Part shown: positions 1-8,689 of the stretch, piece by piece | How the letters are laid out: each line of letters opens with the position of its first letter | Numbering within the stretch: the stretch's first letter is position 1 | Assembly (NCBI GenBank): GCA_964624235.1 | Contig: CAZUXY010000068.1 | Coordinates: 1-22,071, forward strand | From: CAZUXY01 sp964624235 | GTDB lineage: Bacteria; Spirochaetota; UBA4802; UBA5368 | Direction of reading: 5' to 3' | DNA length: 22,071 nucleotides | The notes under the pieces: generated by a model | Databases searched by the model: none | Told to the model about the DNA's origin: nothing | Seen by the model: only the letters and a program-made list of their open reading frames with translations | Position numbers and translations under genes: made by a program

Positions 1-810
1 CGCGCCATCGAGATATCCAGGGCCTTCGAGGAAAGCGACTTTACCGCGTTCGACCGCGAAAGATGTCCCGCGGTCACCTATGCCGGCATGATGGAATACG
101 ACGGCGATCTCAAGATACCGAAGAGATTCCTGGTCCCTCCGCCGGAACTGGAACGAACCATCAGCGAATACCTGGTCCATGCCGGATGCCGCCAGTACGC
201 GGTTTCAGAAACGCAGAAGTTCGGACATGTGACCTATTTCTGGAACGGCAACCGCAGCGGTAAGTTCGATGAGGCGCTCGAGGTATACGAGGAAATCCCC
301 TCCGACAGGATCCAGTTCGATGAACGGCCGTGGATGAAAGCGGCGGAGATCACCGAAAGCACCATCGCGGCACTGCGGAGCGGAAGGTATGACTTCATCC
401 GGCTGAATTATCCCAACGGCGATATGGTGGGCCATACGGGGAATTTCGACGCGGCGGTAATAGCGGCGGAAACCGTAGACCTCTGCCTTAAACGACTGCT
501 CGACGCCGTGAAAGACGCGGGGGGATGCGCACTCATCACCGCCGATCACGGGAACCTGGACGAAATGTACCAGCTGGATAAAAAAGGAAACGTAATAATC
601 GATAAAAAAACCGGGGAGCCGGTGAGAAAGACATCCCACACCCTGAATCCGGTGCCCTTTATCATCTACGATCCCGTGCCCTCGGGAAAATACCGGCTGC
701 GGGAATTCAAAAATCCTCCCGGCCTGGCGAACGTGGCGTCGACCATACTGTTTTTCCTGGGATGGTCCGCACCCGATGATTACCTGCCGTCCATTGTGCA
801 GCCGGGCTGA
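1..810 (+). CDS. gpmI: 2,3-bisphosphoglycerate-independent phosphoglycerate mutase, C-terminal part
   Basis: The gene runs in from the left edge, so only the last 269 residues are visible; family members are about 510-550 residues. The enzyme interconverts 3- and 2-phosphoglycerate in glycolysis and gluconeogenesis, using two divalent metals (Mn, or Co/Zn in some members) and a phosphoserine intermediate in the cytoplasm. Family signatures visible are YAGMMEYDGDLKIPKRF, SETQKFGHVTYFWNGNRSGK, NYPNGDMVGHTG, the alkaline-phosphatase-superfamily metal motif ITADHGNLDEM and the late metal-ligand block KTSHTLNPVPF. The phosphoserine motif lies upstream of the window. The long FWNGNRSGKF insertion resembles the plant/trypanosomatid-like branch of iPGM more than the short bacterial form (family knowledge). 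It ends 10 bp before glgA, so the two are probably cotranscribed. Confidence 0.95.
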   Translation, partial: RAIEISRAFEESDFTAFDRERCPAVTYAGMMEYDGDLKIPKRFLVPPPELERTISEYLVHAGCRQYAVSETQKFGHVTYFWNGNRSGKFDEALEVYEEIPSDRIQFDERPWMKAAEITESTIAALRSGRYDFIRLNYPNGDMVGHTGNFDAAVIAAETVDLCLKRLLDAVKDAGGCALITADHGNLDEMYQLDKKGNVIIDKKTGEPVRKTSHTLNPVPFIIYDPVPSGKYRLREFKNPPGLANVASTILFFLGWSAPDDYLPSIVQPG

Positions 811-820
811 CAGCCGCGTC

Positions 821-2302
821 ATGAAGATAGCGTTCATCACTTCCGAGGCGTATCCCTACGCTAAAACGGGAGGACTTGCCGATGTGTCCAGCTCCCTTCC
901 CAGGACCCTGGGCGCCCGGGGTCACGAGGTGCGCCTTTTCATGCCGCGGTATTATGTGGTGGACAGAACACGCTTCGGGCTGAAACCCGTGAACGGACCG
1001 CTGGGCGTACCCATGGGCAACGGGGAGAAATGGGGCGCCCTTTTCGAGTCACGTTACCTGCCCGAAATAACCAGCTGCTTTATCGAATATGAGCAGTACT
1101 ACGGAAGGGACGGGCTTTATGACGACGGCTGCTACGCCTACGCCGACAATGCAGAAAGGTTCGTCTTTTTCTGCCGTGCGGTATTGCAGGCGCTTAAAAC
1201 ACTGGGTGATCCCCCCGACATAATCCATTGCAACGACTGGCAGACCGCCCTCATCCCCGTGTATCTGAAAACCCTTTACGCGAAAGACCCTTTTTTCGCG
1301 CACACGGCCTCGGTCCTGACGGTGCACAATGCCGGATACCAGGGCGTGTTCCCCCGGGAAACATTGGGCCTGACCCAGATAGGGGCGGAGGTATTCAACA
1401 TCGACGGCCTGGAATATTTCGGCCAGGTCAACTTTCTGAAGGGGGGACTCCTTTCGGCGGATGCGGTGACCACCGTAAGCCCAAAACACGCCGTGGAACT
1501 GCAGACCCCCGAGTTCGGCTATCACCTGGCGGGAGTGTTCAGGGGCATAGGCCGCCGGCTTTACGGGATCCTCAACGGAATCGATGAAGAAAAATGGGAT
1601 CCCGCCAGGGATGCGTACATTCCATGCCGTTATTCCATTCAAAAGCCGGAGGGAAAATCAGCGTGCAAAAGCGCCCTCCAGCGGAGGCTGGGCCTGACCG
1701 TGGACCCCGAACCACCCCTTTTGGGCGCCATATCACGGGTAACCTATCAGAAAGGGATGGATGTGCTCATTGAAACCCTGTTTCACCTGATGAGCGACGA
1801 ACGCTTCCAGTTCGCGATTCTGGGCGCCGGCGACGAGGGGATCATAAAAAAATTCGAGCACCTGAAAAGGATGTTTCCCGAAAGGGTGGGACTCTACTGG
1901 GGATACGACGAGAAACTGGCGCACCTGATGGAGGCCGGTCTCGACATATACCTTATGCCGTCACGGTACGAGCCCTGCGGACTGAACCAGATGTACAGCC
2001 TCAGGTACGGGACCATTCCCGTGGTGAGGGCCACCGGCGGACTGGACGATTCGGTTACGGAATGGAACGAGCACAGCCTCGAAGGCAACGGGTTTAAATT
2101 TGTTGAACTGAACAACGAAGAGCTTTACAATACCATTCGCAGGGTGCTCAAGGCGTATTCCTCAAAAAAGCACTGGGAGCGGCTACGGGGCAACGCCATG
2201 GGCTTCACGTACGGCTGGAACACCGCCGTACAGGAATATGAAAAGGTCTATTCCGCGGTGAGGAAGAGCGCCGAACCGGTAAATCAACGAACGAGGCATT
2301 GA
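821..2302 (+). CDS. glgA: Glycogen synthase (ADP-glucose, GT5 family)
   Basis: A 493-residue glycosyltransferase that moves glucose from ADP-glucose onto the non-reducing end of an alpha-1,4-glucan. The N-terminus MKIAFITSEAYPYAKTGG carries the KTGGLADV sugar-nucleotide motif at residues 15-22. Later GT5 signatures are HNAGYQGVFP, ILNGIDEEKWDP, the C-terminal EPCGLNQMYSLRYG motif and ATGGLDDSV. The length is normal for the family. I chose ATG at 821 because it gives the canonical N-terminus; the open frame extends upstream to 776, but that stretch overlaps the gpmI end and has no family similarity. The 10-bp gap after gpmI and the 4-bp gap before the next gene indicate an operon. No glgC, glgB or glgP is in the window. 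Confidence 0.96.
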   Translation: MKIAFITSEAYPYAKTGGLADVSSSLPRTLGARGHEVRLFMPRYYVVDRTRFGLKPVNGPLGVPMGNGEKWGALFESRYLPEITSCFIEYEQYYGRDGLYDDGCYAYADNAERFVFFCRAVLQALKTLGDPPDIIHCNDWQTALIPVYLKTLYAKDPFFAHTASVLTVHNAGYQGVFPRETLGLTQIGAEVFNIDGLEYFGQVNFLKGGLLSADAVTTVSPKHAVELQTPEFGYHLAGVFRGIGRRLYGILNGIDEEKWDPARDAYIPCRYSIQKPEGKSACKSALQRRLGLTVDPEPPLLGAISRVTYQKGMDVLIETLFHLMSDERFQFAILGAGDEGIIKKFEHLKRMFPERVGLYWGYDEKLAHLMEAGLDIYLMPSRYEPCGLNQMYSLRYGTIPVVRATGGLDDSVTEWNEHSLEGNGFKFVELNNEELYNTIRRVLKAYSSKKHWERLRGNAMGFTYGWNTAVQEYEKVYSAVRKSAEPVNQRTRH

Positions 2303-2306
2303 CAGC

Positions 2307-3131
2307 ATGTCACGCAGACCTGAATGGTGGCTCACACTGCTGGCCCGGATATGGCCGATCACCTGGATAAGCGCGAAAGCCACGAAGCTGCCCGTAATAG
2401 GCAGGCTGGTCGCGTTCATCGCCCTTCCCCTTTTTTCCCGGAAGAACCTCAATATCAGTTACCTGCCGATCAACATCGAACCGCCGTCCCCCGGCAGCAC
2501 GCCGCTGCCCGTCACCGTCGCCGAAGAGCTGATACGGCGCTCGTCCCACAGGGTGATAATCAAACGATGCACCTGCAGGGATGCCCGCCGGTGCGCACAC
2601 CATCCCGTAGAGTACGGGTGCACCCTGCTCGGCGAAGGAACCAGGGAAATCGACAGCCGCATAGCCCGTCACGTTTCCGTTGAAGAAGCCGTCGACCATC
2701 TGCACGCGACGCTAAAAGACGGCCTGATACCCATGACCGGAAGGGTGAAGATCGACAATTACATCTGGGGGGTCTCTGACCAGGGCAAACTCCTCACCAT
2801 ATGCCATTGCTGCCGCTGCTGCTGCACCATCCTGGCGTCGGGAAAGTATCTGCCGCGAGAGGCCTCCGATTCCATCGTGCGGCTCAAAGGATTGTCACTG
2901 CGTATTGATCATAACGCGTGCACGCTGTGCGGCAAATGCGTCACCGAGTGTTTCATGGGGGCATACGCTATCAGGGACAAGACGCTTGTGTATAACAGTG
3001 ACGCGTGCAAGGGGTGCGGCAGGTGTGTGCAGGTATGCCCTTCAGGCGCCCTGGGCATCACTATGGACGACCCCGGTCAGGCCGTTGATGAGATAATGGG
3101 CCGGATTCGCGACAATATCGATTTTGAGTAA
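2307..3131 (+). CDS. Cysteine-rich 4Fe-4S ferredoxin-type protein, paralog 1
   Basis: A 274-residue iron-sulfur protein. The C-terminus has two classical CxxCxxCxxxC motifs: Cys205/208/211/215 (CTLCGKCVTEC) and Cys234/237/240/244 (CKGCGRCVQVCP), as in bacterial 2[4Fe-4S] ferredoxins. Two more cysteine groups lie upstream: Cys88/90/96/105 (CTCRDARRCAHHP then YGC) and a very dense CHCCRCCC at 166-173. Residues 7-43 are hydrophobic and aromatic and could be a membrane-associated segment. It starts 4 bp after the glgA stop, with GAGG about 10 nt upstream. A divergent paralog of identical length follows. An electron-transfer role is likely from the clusters; substrate and partner are unknown. The CxCR...C..HP...GC block is, as I recall, found in uncharacterised ferredoxin-like proteins of anaerobes. 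Confidence 0.85.
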   Translation: MSRRPEWWLTLLARIWPITWISAKATKLPVIGRLVAFIALPLFSRKNLNISYLPINIEPPSPGSTPLPVTVAEELIRRSSHRVIIKRCTCRDARRCAHHPVEYGCTLLGEGTREIDSRIARHVSVEEAVDHLHATLKDGLIPMTGRVKIDNYIWGVSDQGKLLTICHCCRCCCTILASGKYLPREASDSIVRLKGLSLRIDHNACTLCGKCVTECFMGAYAIRDKTLVYNSDACKGCGRCVQVCPSGALGITMDDPGQAVDEIMGRIRDNIDFE

Positions 3132-3191
3132 AAGGCCGCCGCGCATGCGCGACACCCGGCCGAAACCGCAACCGGTGAAAAGGGTGCATAT

Positions 3192-4016
3192 ATGAATCCA
3201 TTCAGGTACGGACCCGATAAAACCCTCGTGCGGCTGGCGGTACGTCTGAGCTGGCCCCTTATCAAAGCGGCCAAAAGGTGGAGCGCACTGCCTGTGCTTA
3301 AATGGATAATCAACCCCTTTTTCGCCTATCCGCATAACGAAGTTACCTCCATCCCAATAAACGCGGAAGTGCCGGCCCCCGGCAGCGTGCCGGTTCCGCA
3401 CCGGATATTACAAAGAATCATTTCCCTGGCGTCGGATATATTCATACTGGATGAATGTATTTGCCGGGGACTCCTCAAGTGCGAAAACCATCCCCGCGAT
3501 ATCGGCTGCATCGCGCTGGGCAACGCGGTCCGCCGCATGCATCCCTCCCATGGACATCTGGCGACGAACAATGAAGCGATCGCGCACGTCCAGAGGGCCT
3601 CCGCGGCGGGACTCATCGCCAATATAGCCCACGTATGGATCGATCCCGCGGCGTTCGGGCTTACCCGTTTCGACAGGCTGATGTTCATATGCTTCTGCGA
3701 CGACTGCTGCTGCCTGTACCGCACGCACATGCGCAAGAGGGGGCCGAACCTCGACCGGGCATACAAAAGGCTGCCCGGCATTTCCATTGAAACGGACCTT
3801 ACGCTCTGTGACGGCTGCGGTGTGTGCGCTGAAAACTGTTTCGTAGCGGCCATAACCCTGTCGGAAGGGAAAATATCCATCAGCGGGGACTGCAAGGGGT
3901 GCGGCCGATGCGTGGAGATATGCCCCCGGGGGGCGCTGCGGCTGCGCCTTGACGACGAGGAGGTTTTATATCAACGAATACTGGAAAGAATCAACGGAGT
4001 AGCGGATATCACCTGA
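3192..4016 (+). CDS. Cysteine-rich 4Fe-4S ferredoxin-type protein, paralog 2
   Basis: Again 274 residues and clearly a tandem paralog of the gene before it. The cysteines fall at nearly the same residue numbers: 89/91/97/106 (CICRGLLKC, then DIGC), a dense CFCDDCCC at 167-174, and two CxxCxxCxxxC motifs at 206/209/212/216 and 234/237/240/244. The shared phrase PAPGSVPVP/PSPGSTPLP near residue 62 supports duplication. Outside these motifs the two proteins have diverged, so the duplication is not recent. The start at 3192 has AAAAGGG about 8 nt upstream. A 60-bp spacer containing the palindrome CGCGCATGCGCG separates it from paralog 1. Its 3' end overlaps the 3' end of the convergent sensor kinase by 8 bp. 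A redox role is inferred; the partner is unknown. Confidence 0.85.
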   Translation: MNPFRYGPDKTLVRLAVRLSWPLIKAAKRWSALPVLKWIINPFFAYPHNEVTSIPINAEVPAPGSVPVPHRILQRIISLASDIFILDECICRGLLKCENHPRDIGCIALGNAVRRMHPSHGHLATNNEAIAHVQRASAAGLIANIAHVWIDPAAFGLTRFDRLMFICFCDDCCCLYRTHMRKRGPNLDRAYKRLPGISIETDLTLCDGCGVCAENCFVAAITLSEGKISISGDCKGCGRCVEICPRGALRLRLDDEEVLYQRILERINGVADIT

Positions 4017-6639
4017 GGGCCGGGAATACAATGGTATAGGAAGTCCCGCCGTTCGAAGAGATGTTCAACGATCCCTTCAGCTGCCGTGTCAGGGTGCGTA
4101 TAAGCTGTATCCCCAGGGTCTTGGTGTCCTCGATATCCTGCGATACGTCTATACCTACCCCGTTGTCCCTGACCTCGAGCACATACTCGTCGCCGCCGGC
4201 GCCCTTTACGGACTTGAGCGAGAGTACTATCTCCCCACTCCGGCCTTCCGGGAACGCGTGTTTGAAACAGTTGGAGATGATCTCGTTTGCGACCAGGGCG
4301 CAGGGTATGGCGCTGTCGATGCTTAAAAATATCCCGTGGACCTCGGTTTTGACCTCGATCAGTCCCGGTGAGACATCATAACTGCGCATGAGTGTCTGAA
4401 GCAGGTTCCTCAGGTATTCGCTGAAATCGATCCTCACCAGGTCGTCCGACTGGTACAGCTTTTCATGGATCAGGGCCATGGTGTGGATACGGTTCTGGCT
4501 TTCCAGAAAAATAACGCGGTCTTCCTCTTCCTTGATGTAATCCACCTGCAGGTTCAGAAGGCTCGATACGATCTGCATATTGTTCTTCACCCGGTGGTGT
4601 ATTTCCTTCAGCAACACCTCTTTCTCCTTGAGTGACTCCCGCAGTTTCTCCTCGGCCTCCTTGCGCTCGGTAATGTCGGTCATGAAGTTCAGCACCGCCG
4701 GCTTACCCTCCCAGGTAATGGATACGGCGCTGATCTCCATCCATCGCGCGTCACCCGCTTTGTTGATGATCCTGAAATGAAAATTATTCGAGACCTCCTC
4801 CCCCTCGATCCTTTTCCGGTAACGGTCGATCATAATCTGCCGGTCGTCGGGATGGATGAAGTCAAGGAAGGGACGCGAATGCAACTCTTCACCGCTGAAA
4901 CCCGAAGCCCTGAGGGCGTTGGTGTTCTCGAATTTCACCATTTGATCCTGTGTGACGAAGATGGCCTCGGTCGCGTTTTCCACCAGGGTACGGTATTTCT
5001 CTTCGGAGGAGTTCAGCTTCTCGATTATTTCATTGTACTGGGTGATATTACTGATAATACCGGTAATCCCGGTGATCTTTCCCTCGTGATAATTGGGTCT
5101 GCTGAAGCTTCTTACCTCCAGTGTGCTCCCGTCCCGGTCGACAAGGCGGTACTCGAAGGGTTCCATTTCCCCCGCGAGTGTTCTTTTACGGCTTTCCATA
5201 AGCGCCGGCAGGTCATCGGGGTGTATGAAGTCGGTGAAAGGCTTTCCGATAATGTCCTCCGCCCGGTAATGGCGCGAAAACTGTTCAATGGAGGGGCTGA
5301 TATAGGTAAACACGCCGTTGTTGTCCAGGGAAAACACCACATCGTTGAGGTTTTCCACCAGGCTGCGGTATTTTTCTTCCGTACTCGCGTGAGCCTTCAT
5401 GGCCTCTATTTTCTCTTTCTGGAGCTGGTTTATACGGTCGGTGATCCCGAAGGAAAAGCCGATGACCTGAAGCGCGATCCCCATGTTCATGCTGTATCGC
5501 GTCAGCGTCGTGTCGGGCACCGCCCCCAGGCCCCGCAGGTAATCGATAATCATGGATATCAGAAAGATCAGCCACGCGATAAAATAGCTGCGCCCCGCGA
5601 TCTCACCTTTTTTCAGGCTTATGGCCATTACCACGGCGACCGCTACGACCCCCCCCAGTGAGGTGAATACCGCCATTTTATCCACGTATTCACCTAAAAC
5701 TAAAATGGTGAGCAGCGTCTCGACGATCCCGACAACCATGAGAATCCGCAGCACAATATCATAGCGGGGTGTGATTCTCACGGTTTCAAGAAAGGAGCGC
5801 GCGAACTGCAGAAACCACACATAGGAAAACATCAGAAAAAACGACAGCGCGGCATTGGCCCACCAGGTATTGCGGGGCCACAGGTACATGAAAGTGGTTC
5901 CGTGCCTGGTCGCGATATACATAAGGACCGAGGTAATGAAGAGAACATAGTACACGTAGTTCCGGTCCCTGATCTGGATGAACAGAAAAAGATTGTACAC
6001 CGCCATGCCGACCAGCACACCGTAGAGCAACCATATCAGGGGCAGTTCATTGTTTCTGTTCAGCCTGTAGTGGTGTGAATCCATAAGCGTAAGAGGGAGG
6101 CTAATGGTGGAGGTGGTCTTGAAACGCAGATACCAGGTGCTCTCTCCGGGCACGGCCGTTATCATGTACACTATGTTCCGGTCCCTCACCTCCCGTGAGG
6201 CAAAGGGAACAGTGTCACCGGAAACGACGGGTACGGCGCCTTTCTTTCCCGGGGGATAGAGCTCGACCAGATCGACCCAGGGCTGCGGATATTTCAGGTA
6301 CAACTGAAGCGGTGTCCCGGCGGTGTTTTTCAGATCGAATCTGACCCAGAGCACGGATCTGGTATAGCCGAAATTGGTGTTCTCCTTGGTTGCCCTGACG
6401 AACCGGGGGCTTTTAACCTGAGAGCTTACATCGTCGATCGTGAGTTTCCCCTCTCTGTCCTCGTATATGCTCATATAGGGCAGGAGGTCGGTCTCGGAGA
6501 CCTCACTTCCTATTATCAGCGGCGTGACCGACCATGCCGGGTTCAGGGCACAAAGAACAAGCGCAAACGCAAAAAGCATCTCGAAAAAAACTACGAATAC
6601 ACGGCGTTTCATGAATCCCATCCCCGGCTGTTTGTCCAT
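4009..6639 (-). CDS. 7TM-DISM sensor histidine kinase with two PAS domains (HisKA_2 type)
   Basis: An 876-residue membrane histidine kinase. Order of domains: signal sequence/TM (about 10-36); periplasmic 7TMR-DISMED2-like carbohydrate-binding-type sensor (about 40-190, with VLWVRFDLKNTAG and WYLRFKTTSTISLPL); seven hydrophobic helices (about 200-400); PAS domain 1 (about 424-535, FIHPDD); PAS domain 2 (about 550-660, again FIHPDD); HisKA_2 dimerisation segment with EIHHRVKNN (phospho-His about 681/682); and an HATPase with N-box NEIISN (785-790) and G-box DNGVGID (825-831). I start at ATG 6639 because AAGGA lies 7 nt upstream; the frame is open to 6687. No response regulator is nearby, so the partner is unknown. 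7TM-DISM kinases are especially numerous in Leptospira-type spirochaetes (family knowledge). Confidence 0.92.
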   Translation of the reverse strand: MDKQPGMGFMKRRVFVVFFEMLFAFALVLCALNPAWSVTPLIIGSEVSETDLLPYMSIYEDREGKLTIDDVSSQVKSPRFVRATKENTNFGYTRSVLWVRFDLKNTAGTPLQLYLKYPQPWVDLVELYPPGKKGAVPVVSGDTVPFASREVRDRNIVYMITAVPGESTWYLRFKTTSTISLPLTLMDSHHYRLNRNNELPLIWLLYGVLVGMAVYNLFLFIQIRDRNYVYYVLFITSVLMYIATRHGTTFMYLWPRNTWWANAALSFFLMFSYVWFLQFARSFLETVRITPRYDIVLRILMVVGIVETLLTILVLGEYVDKMAVFTSLGGVVAVAVVMAISLKKGEIAGRSYFIAWLIFLISMIIDYLRGLGAVPDTTLTRYSMNMGIALQVIGFSFGITDRINQLQKEKIEAMKAHASTEEKYRSLVENLNDVVFSLDNNGVFTYISPSIEQFSRHYRAEDIIGKPFTDFIHPDDLPALMESRKRTLAGEMEPFEYRLVDRDGSTLEVRSFSRPNYHEGKITGITGIISNITQYNEIIEKLNSSEEKYRTLVENATEAIFVTQDQMVKFENTNALRASGFSGEELHSRPFLDFIHPDDRQIMIDRYRKRIEGEEVSNNFHFRIINKAGDARWMEISAVSITWEGKPAVLNFMTDITERKEAEEKLRESLKEKEVLLKEIHHRVKNNMQIVSSLLNLQVDYIKEEEDRVIFLESQNRIHTMALIHEKLYQSDDLVRIDFSEYLRNLLQTLMRSYDVSPGLIEVKTEVHGIFLSIDSAIPCALVANEIISNCFKHAFPEGRSGEIVLSLKSVKGAGGDEYVLEVRDNGVGIDVSQDIEDTKTLGIQLIRTLTRQLKGSLNISSNGGTSYTIVFPALR

Positions 6640-6696
6640 ACTCCGGTCCTTTTCGTCATCAATAAGAAATGTCGACAAAATGATCACGATTGTACA

Positions 6697-6725
6697 AGAT
6701 AATAAAGGATACTATCCCCTGTCAA
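6697..6725 (-). promoter_or_regulatory. Candidate sigma70-type promoter of the sensor kinase
   Basis: Read on the minus strand, a perfect TTGACA (6725-6720) is followed after 17 nt by TTATCT (6702-6697), 58 nt upstream of the kinase ATG at 6639. It lies in the 145-bp gap after thi4, so the kinase can be transcribed independently of the thiamine operon. Confidence 0.5.
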
Positions 6726-6784
6726 GCTCCGGGGCCGCATGCTACATTATCGGCTTTTATGTCGGAATATGCGCGCGATATTTC

Positions 6785-7561
6785 TTACGATTTTTTTCCC
6801 GTGATCATTTCAGCGACCTTTTTCCCCGACAGGAGCATCCCGCCGAAGATGGGTCCCATGCGCGGGCCCCCGAACGCGGCGTTCGCCGACATCCCGGCGA
6901 CATACACCCCGCCGCATATCTCACGGGTGTTCTCAATGGTCAGTTTTTCGGCCTTATCCGCCCACATGGACCTCTCGCCGATGATCTTACCCGTGGGCGT
7001 ATTGAGCGTAATATCCGCCTTTCTTTCTATGACCCTGAGCACTTCCATTTCGTGGCCGGTCGAGTCTATCACGTTTCCGGCCGCCACCGTGATCGGATCC
7101 ACATGGAGTCCGGCCATTTCAATTGCCGACCATATAACCACCAGGCCGGTGACACGCCCCTCGCGGATCATGACGTCCTCCACGCTCATGCAGTTGAATA
7201 CCTTGAGCCCCGCTTTCATGGCCCTGGAGCATATGGTGGTCACCGCTTCTATTGAATCCGCGGTATAGTATCCCGGCCGGTATTCGACATTCGTTATTCC
7301 GAAATGATCGAGTATCTCCTTGCCTTCACTCTGCACCACGATTTCATTGAACATGATACCCCCTCCCCACATGCCGCCGCCGATACTCAGCTTTCTTTCG
7401 AAGACGGCGACCTTCTGCCCGGCCCTGGCCAGGTAATACCCGGCCACCAGTCCGGCGGGACCTCCTCCCACTATGGCGGTGTCCATCTCGGTATAATCCA
7501 TCAGTTTTTTTGAGAAACGGTCTATAATCGCCCTTGAAATGGTGATTTCATTAAGTTCCAT
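6785..7561 (-). CDS. thi4: Thiazole synthase Thi4 family, sulfide-dependent (His) type
   Basis: A 258-residue homolog of Thi4/archaeal thiazole synthase, which builds the ADP-thiazole moiety of thiamine from NAD and glycine. The dinucleotide-binding VGGGPAG is at residues 31-37 and the GGGMWGGGIMFN block at 61-72; the C-terminus has the GPRMGPIFGGMLLSG signature. At the position where yeast and plant Thi4 carry the sulfur-donating cysteine, this protein has His153 in AGLHVDP, as in methanogen enzymes that use free sulfide catalytically (family knowledge). A strong AAGGAGGG Shine-Dalgarno precedes ATG 7561, 50 bp after thiD, in an operon controlled by a TPP riboswitch. That context supports a thiamine role over the related archaeal ribose-1,5-bisphosphate isomerase. 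Sulfide dependence suggests anoxic growth. Confidence 0.93.
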   Translation of the reverse strand: MELNEITISRAIIDRFSKKLMDYTEMDTAIVGGGPAGLVAGYYLARAGQKVAVFERKLSIGGGMWGGGIMFNEIVVQSEGKEILDHFGITNVEYRPGYYTADSIEAVTTICSRAMKAGLKVFNCMSVEDVMIREGRVTGLVVIWSAIEMAGLHVDPITVAAGNVIDSTGHEMEVLRVIERKADITLNTPTGKIIGERSMWADKAEKLTIENTREICGGVYVAGMSANAAFGGPRMGPIFGGMLLSGKKVAEMITGKKS

Positions 7562-7611
7562 TGTCCCTCCTTCTTAAAAATTTTTATCAACGATGAAACG
7601 GACCGGTTATT

Positions 7612-8435
7612 TTACTCAGTGTTTCGTTTTCCGACTATGGGCGCCAGATGGTTCGTCGGGCCGTGTCCGCTCCCGATCGCAAGGGAATTGCGTATCGCCT
7701 CGGTAATATACGCCTTCGCGCTTTTCACCGCTTCCGGGACGCTCTTCCCCATGGCCAGCCCGGTGGCCACGGCCGCGGAAAAAGTGCACCCGGTGCCGTG
7801 GGTGTTTTTCGTGTCTATTCTCGCGGCACGCAGTTCATGGAACTCCCTGCCGTCGAACAGCACGTCTACGGCCTCCCCTGTACCGTGCCCTCCCTTTACC
7901 ACGACGTTTTTGGCGCCTTTGCTCATGATGATTTCGGCCGCTTTTTTCATGTCCCCTACTGTCTCGACCGCGATTCCCGANNNNNNNNNNTTCCCGAAAG
8001 CGCCTGGGCCTCGGGGATATTGGGCGTGACCACCAGTGCGAGAGGAATGAGCAGTTCAATGAGGGCCGACCGTGCGTCGTTCTTCAGCAGCGGCGCACCT
8101 CCCTTCGCGACCATTACCGGGTCTACCACCAGCCGTTCGATGGCGTATTTGCGTATCCTCCCGGCGACCGTCGCGATGATTTCGGTCGAGGAAAGCATCC
8201 CCGTCTTGGCCGCGTCGATGCCGATATCGGTAGCCACCGAGTCGAACTGCAGCGCGATGAAATCCGGCGGCACTTCCATCACTCCCTGAACGCCGAGGGT
8301 ATTCTGCGCGGTAAGCGCCGTCAGCACGCTCATGCCGAACCCCCCCAGCACCGTAATGGTCTTTATATCCGCCTGGATGCCCGCCCCTCCGCCCGAGTCA
8401 GACCCCGCTATGGTGAGAACTCTCGCTGTTTTCAT
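7612..8435 (-). CDS. thiD: Hydroxymethylpyrimidine/phosphomethylpyrimidine kinase (interrupted by an assembly gap)
   Basis: ThiD phosphorylates HMP and HMP-phosphate to HMP-PP, the pyrimidine half of thiamine. The N-terminus MKTARVLTIAGSDSGGGAG holds the substrate/nucleotide loop; later come DPVMVAKGGAPLL, TPNIPEA and the anion-hole/catalytic GTGCTFSAA. ATG 8435 has GGAGG 8 nt upstream. Ten Ns at 7981-7990 put the two halves in different frames. The flanks share TTCCCGA; deleting the Ns and one copy (17 nt) restores a continuous frame with the junction ALSG-IAVETVGDMKKAA, typical for the family, and 268 residues against a usual length of about 266. The gene is therefore very probably intact. 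It is the first gene after the TPP riboswitch and is followed by thi4. Confidence 0.94.
7981..7990. other. Assembly gap (10 N), probably spurious
   Basis: Ten Ns inside thiD. The plus strand reads GCGATTCCCGA before the gap and TTCCCGAAAGCG after it, a 7-nt shared end. This is expected when a scaffolder joins overlapping contig ends with a fixed-size placeholder. Collapsing it restores the ThiD frame. Confidence 0.85.
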
Positions 8436-8489
8436 GTTACCGGCCTCCGCGGTATGTGCTCCGGGCGCCGCGACCGCACGCCCGTTTAT

Positions 8490-8530
8490 TGAAAAACAAA
8501 AAGGCCCTACCCGCACAGGATATGGCCTTC
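8490..8530 (-). terminator. Intrinsic terminator of the TPP riboswitch expression platform
   Basis: On the minus strand, AAGGCC (8529-8524) pairs with GGCCTT (8505-8500), with an inner CCT/AGG pairing, and is followed by a CTTTTTGTTTTT tract. It lies between the riboswitch aptamer and the thiD start, so TPP binding most likely favours termination in the leader. Confidence 0.85.
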
Positions 8531-8546
8531 TTTGTATACACCGCCT

Positions 8547-8624
8547 GTAACCATTTCCCTACGCCGGAATTACCCGTGTCAGGTTCAAAGGGTATACTCT
8601 CAGCCTTTCGGCACCCCTGGTTTC
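8547..8624 (-). promoter_or_regulatory. TPP (THI-box) riboswitch aptamer
   Basis: Read on the minus strand, this leader contains the conserved THI elements in order: GGGGTGCC, GGCTGAGA, ACCCTTTGAACCTGA, then GGTAATTCCGGCGTAGGGAA. The closing helix P1 is AACCA (8622-8618) with TGGTT (8553-8549). It senses thiamine pyrophosphate and controls the downstream thiD-thi4 genes through the terminator about 20 nt further on. Confidence 0.96.
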
Positions 8625-8689
8625 CTTCATTATGCCCGGCCTGGTGAATCGTTATCCGACCGGATTATTCAGGAAATAAATACCATTCA

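Noticed and set aside
776..820. Upstream start for glgA
   Set aside because: The extra residues overlap gpmI and precede the canonical MKIAFITSE start.
4777..5661. A 294-residue plus-strand frame opposite the sensor kinase
   Set aside because: It lies wholly inside the PAS and membrane-coding part of the kinase, and has no domain or ribosome binding site.
7612..8435. thiD as a frameshifted pseudogene
   Set aside because: The frame break is caused only by the N placeholder; the flanking overlap restores the frame.
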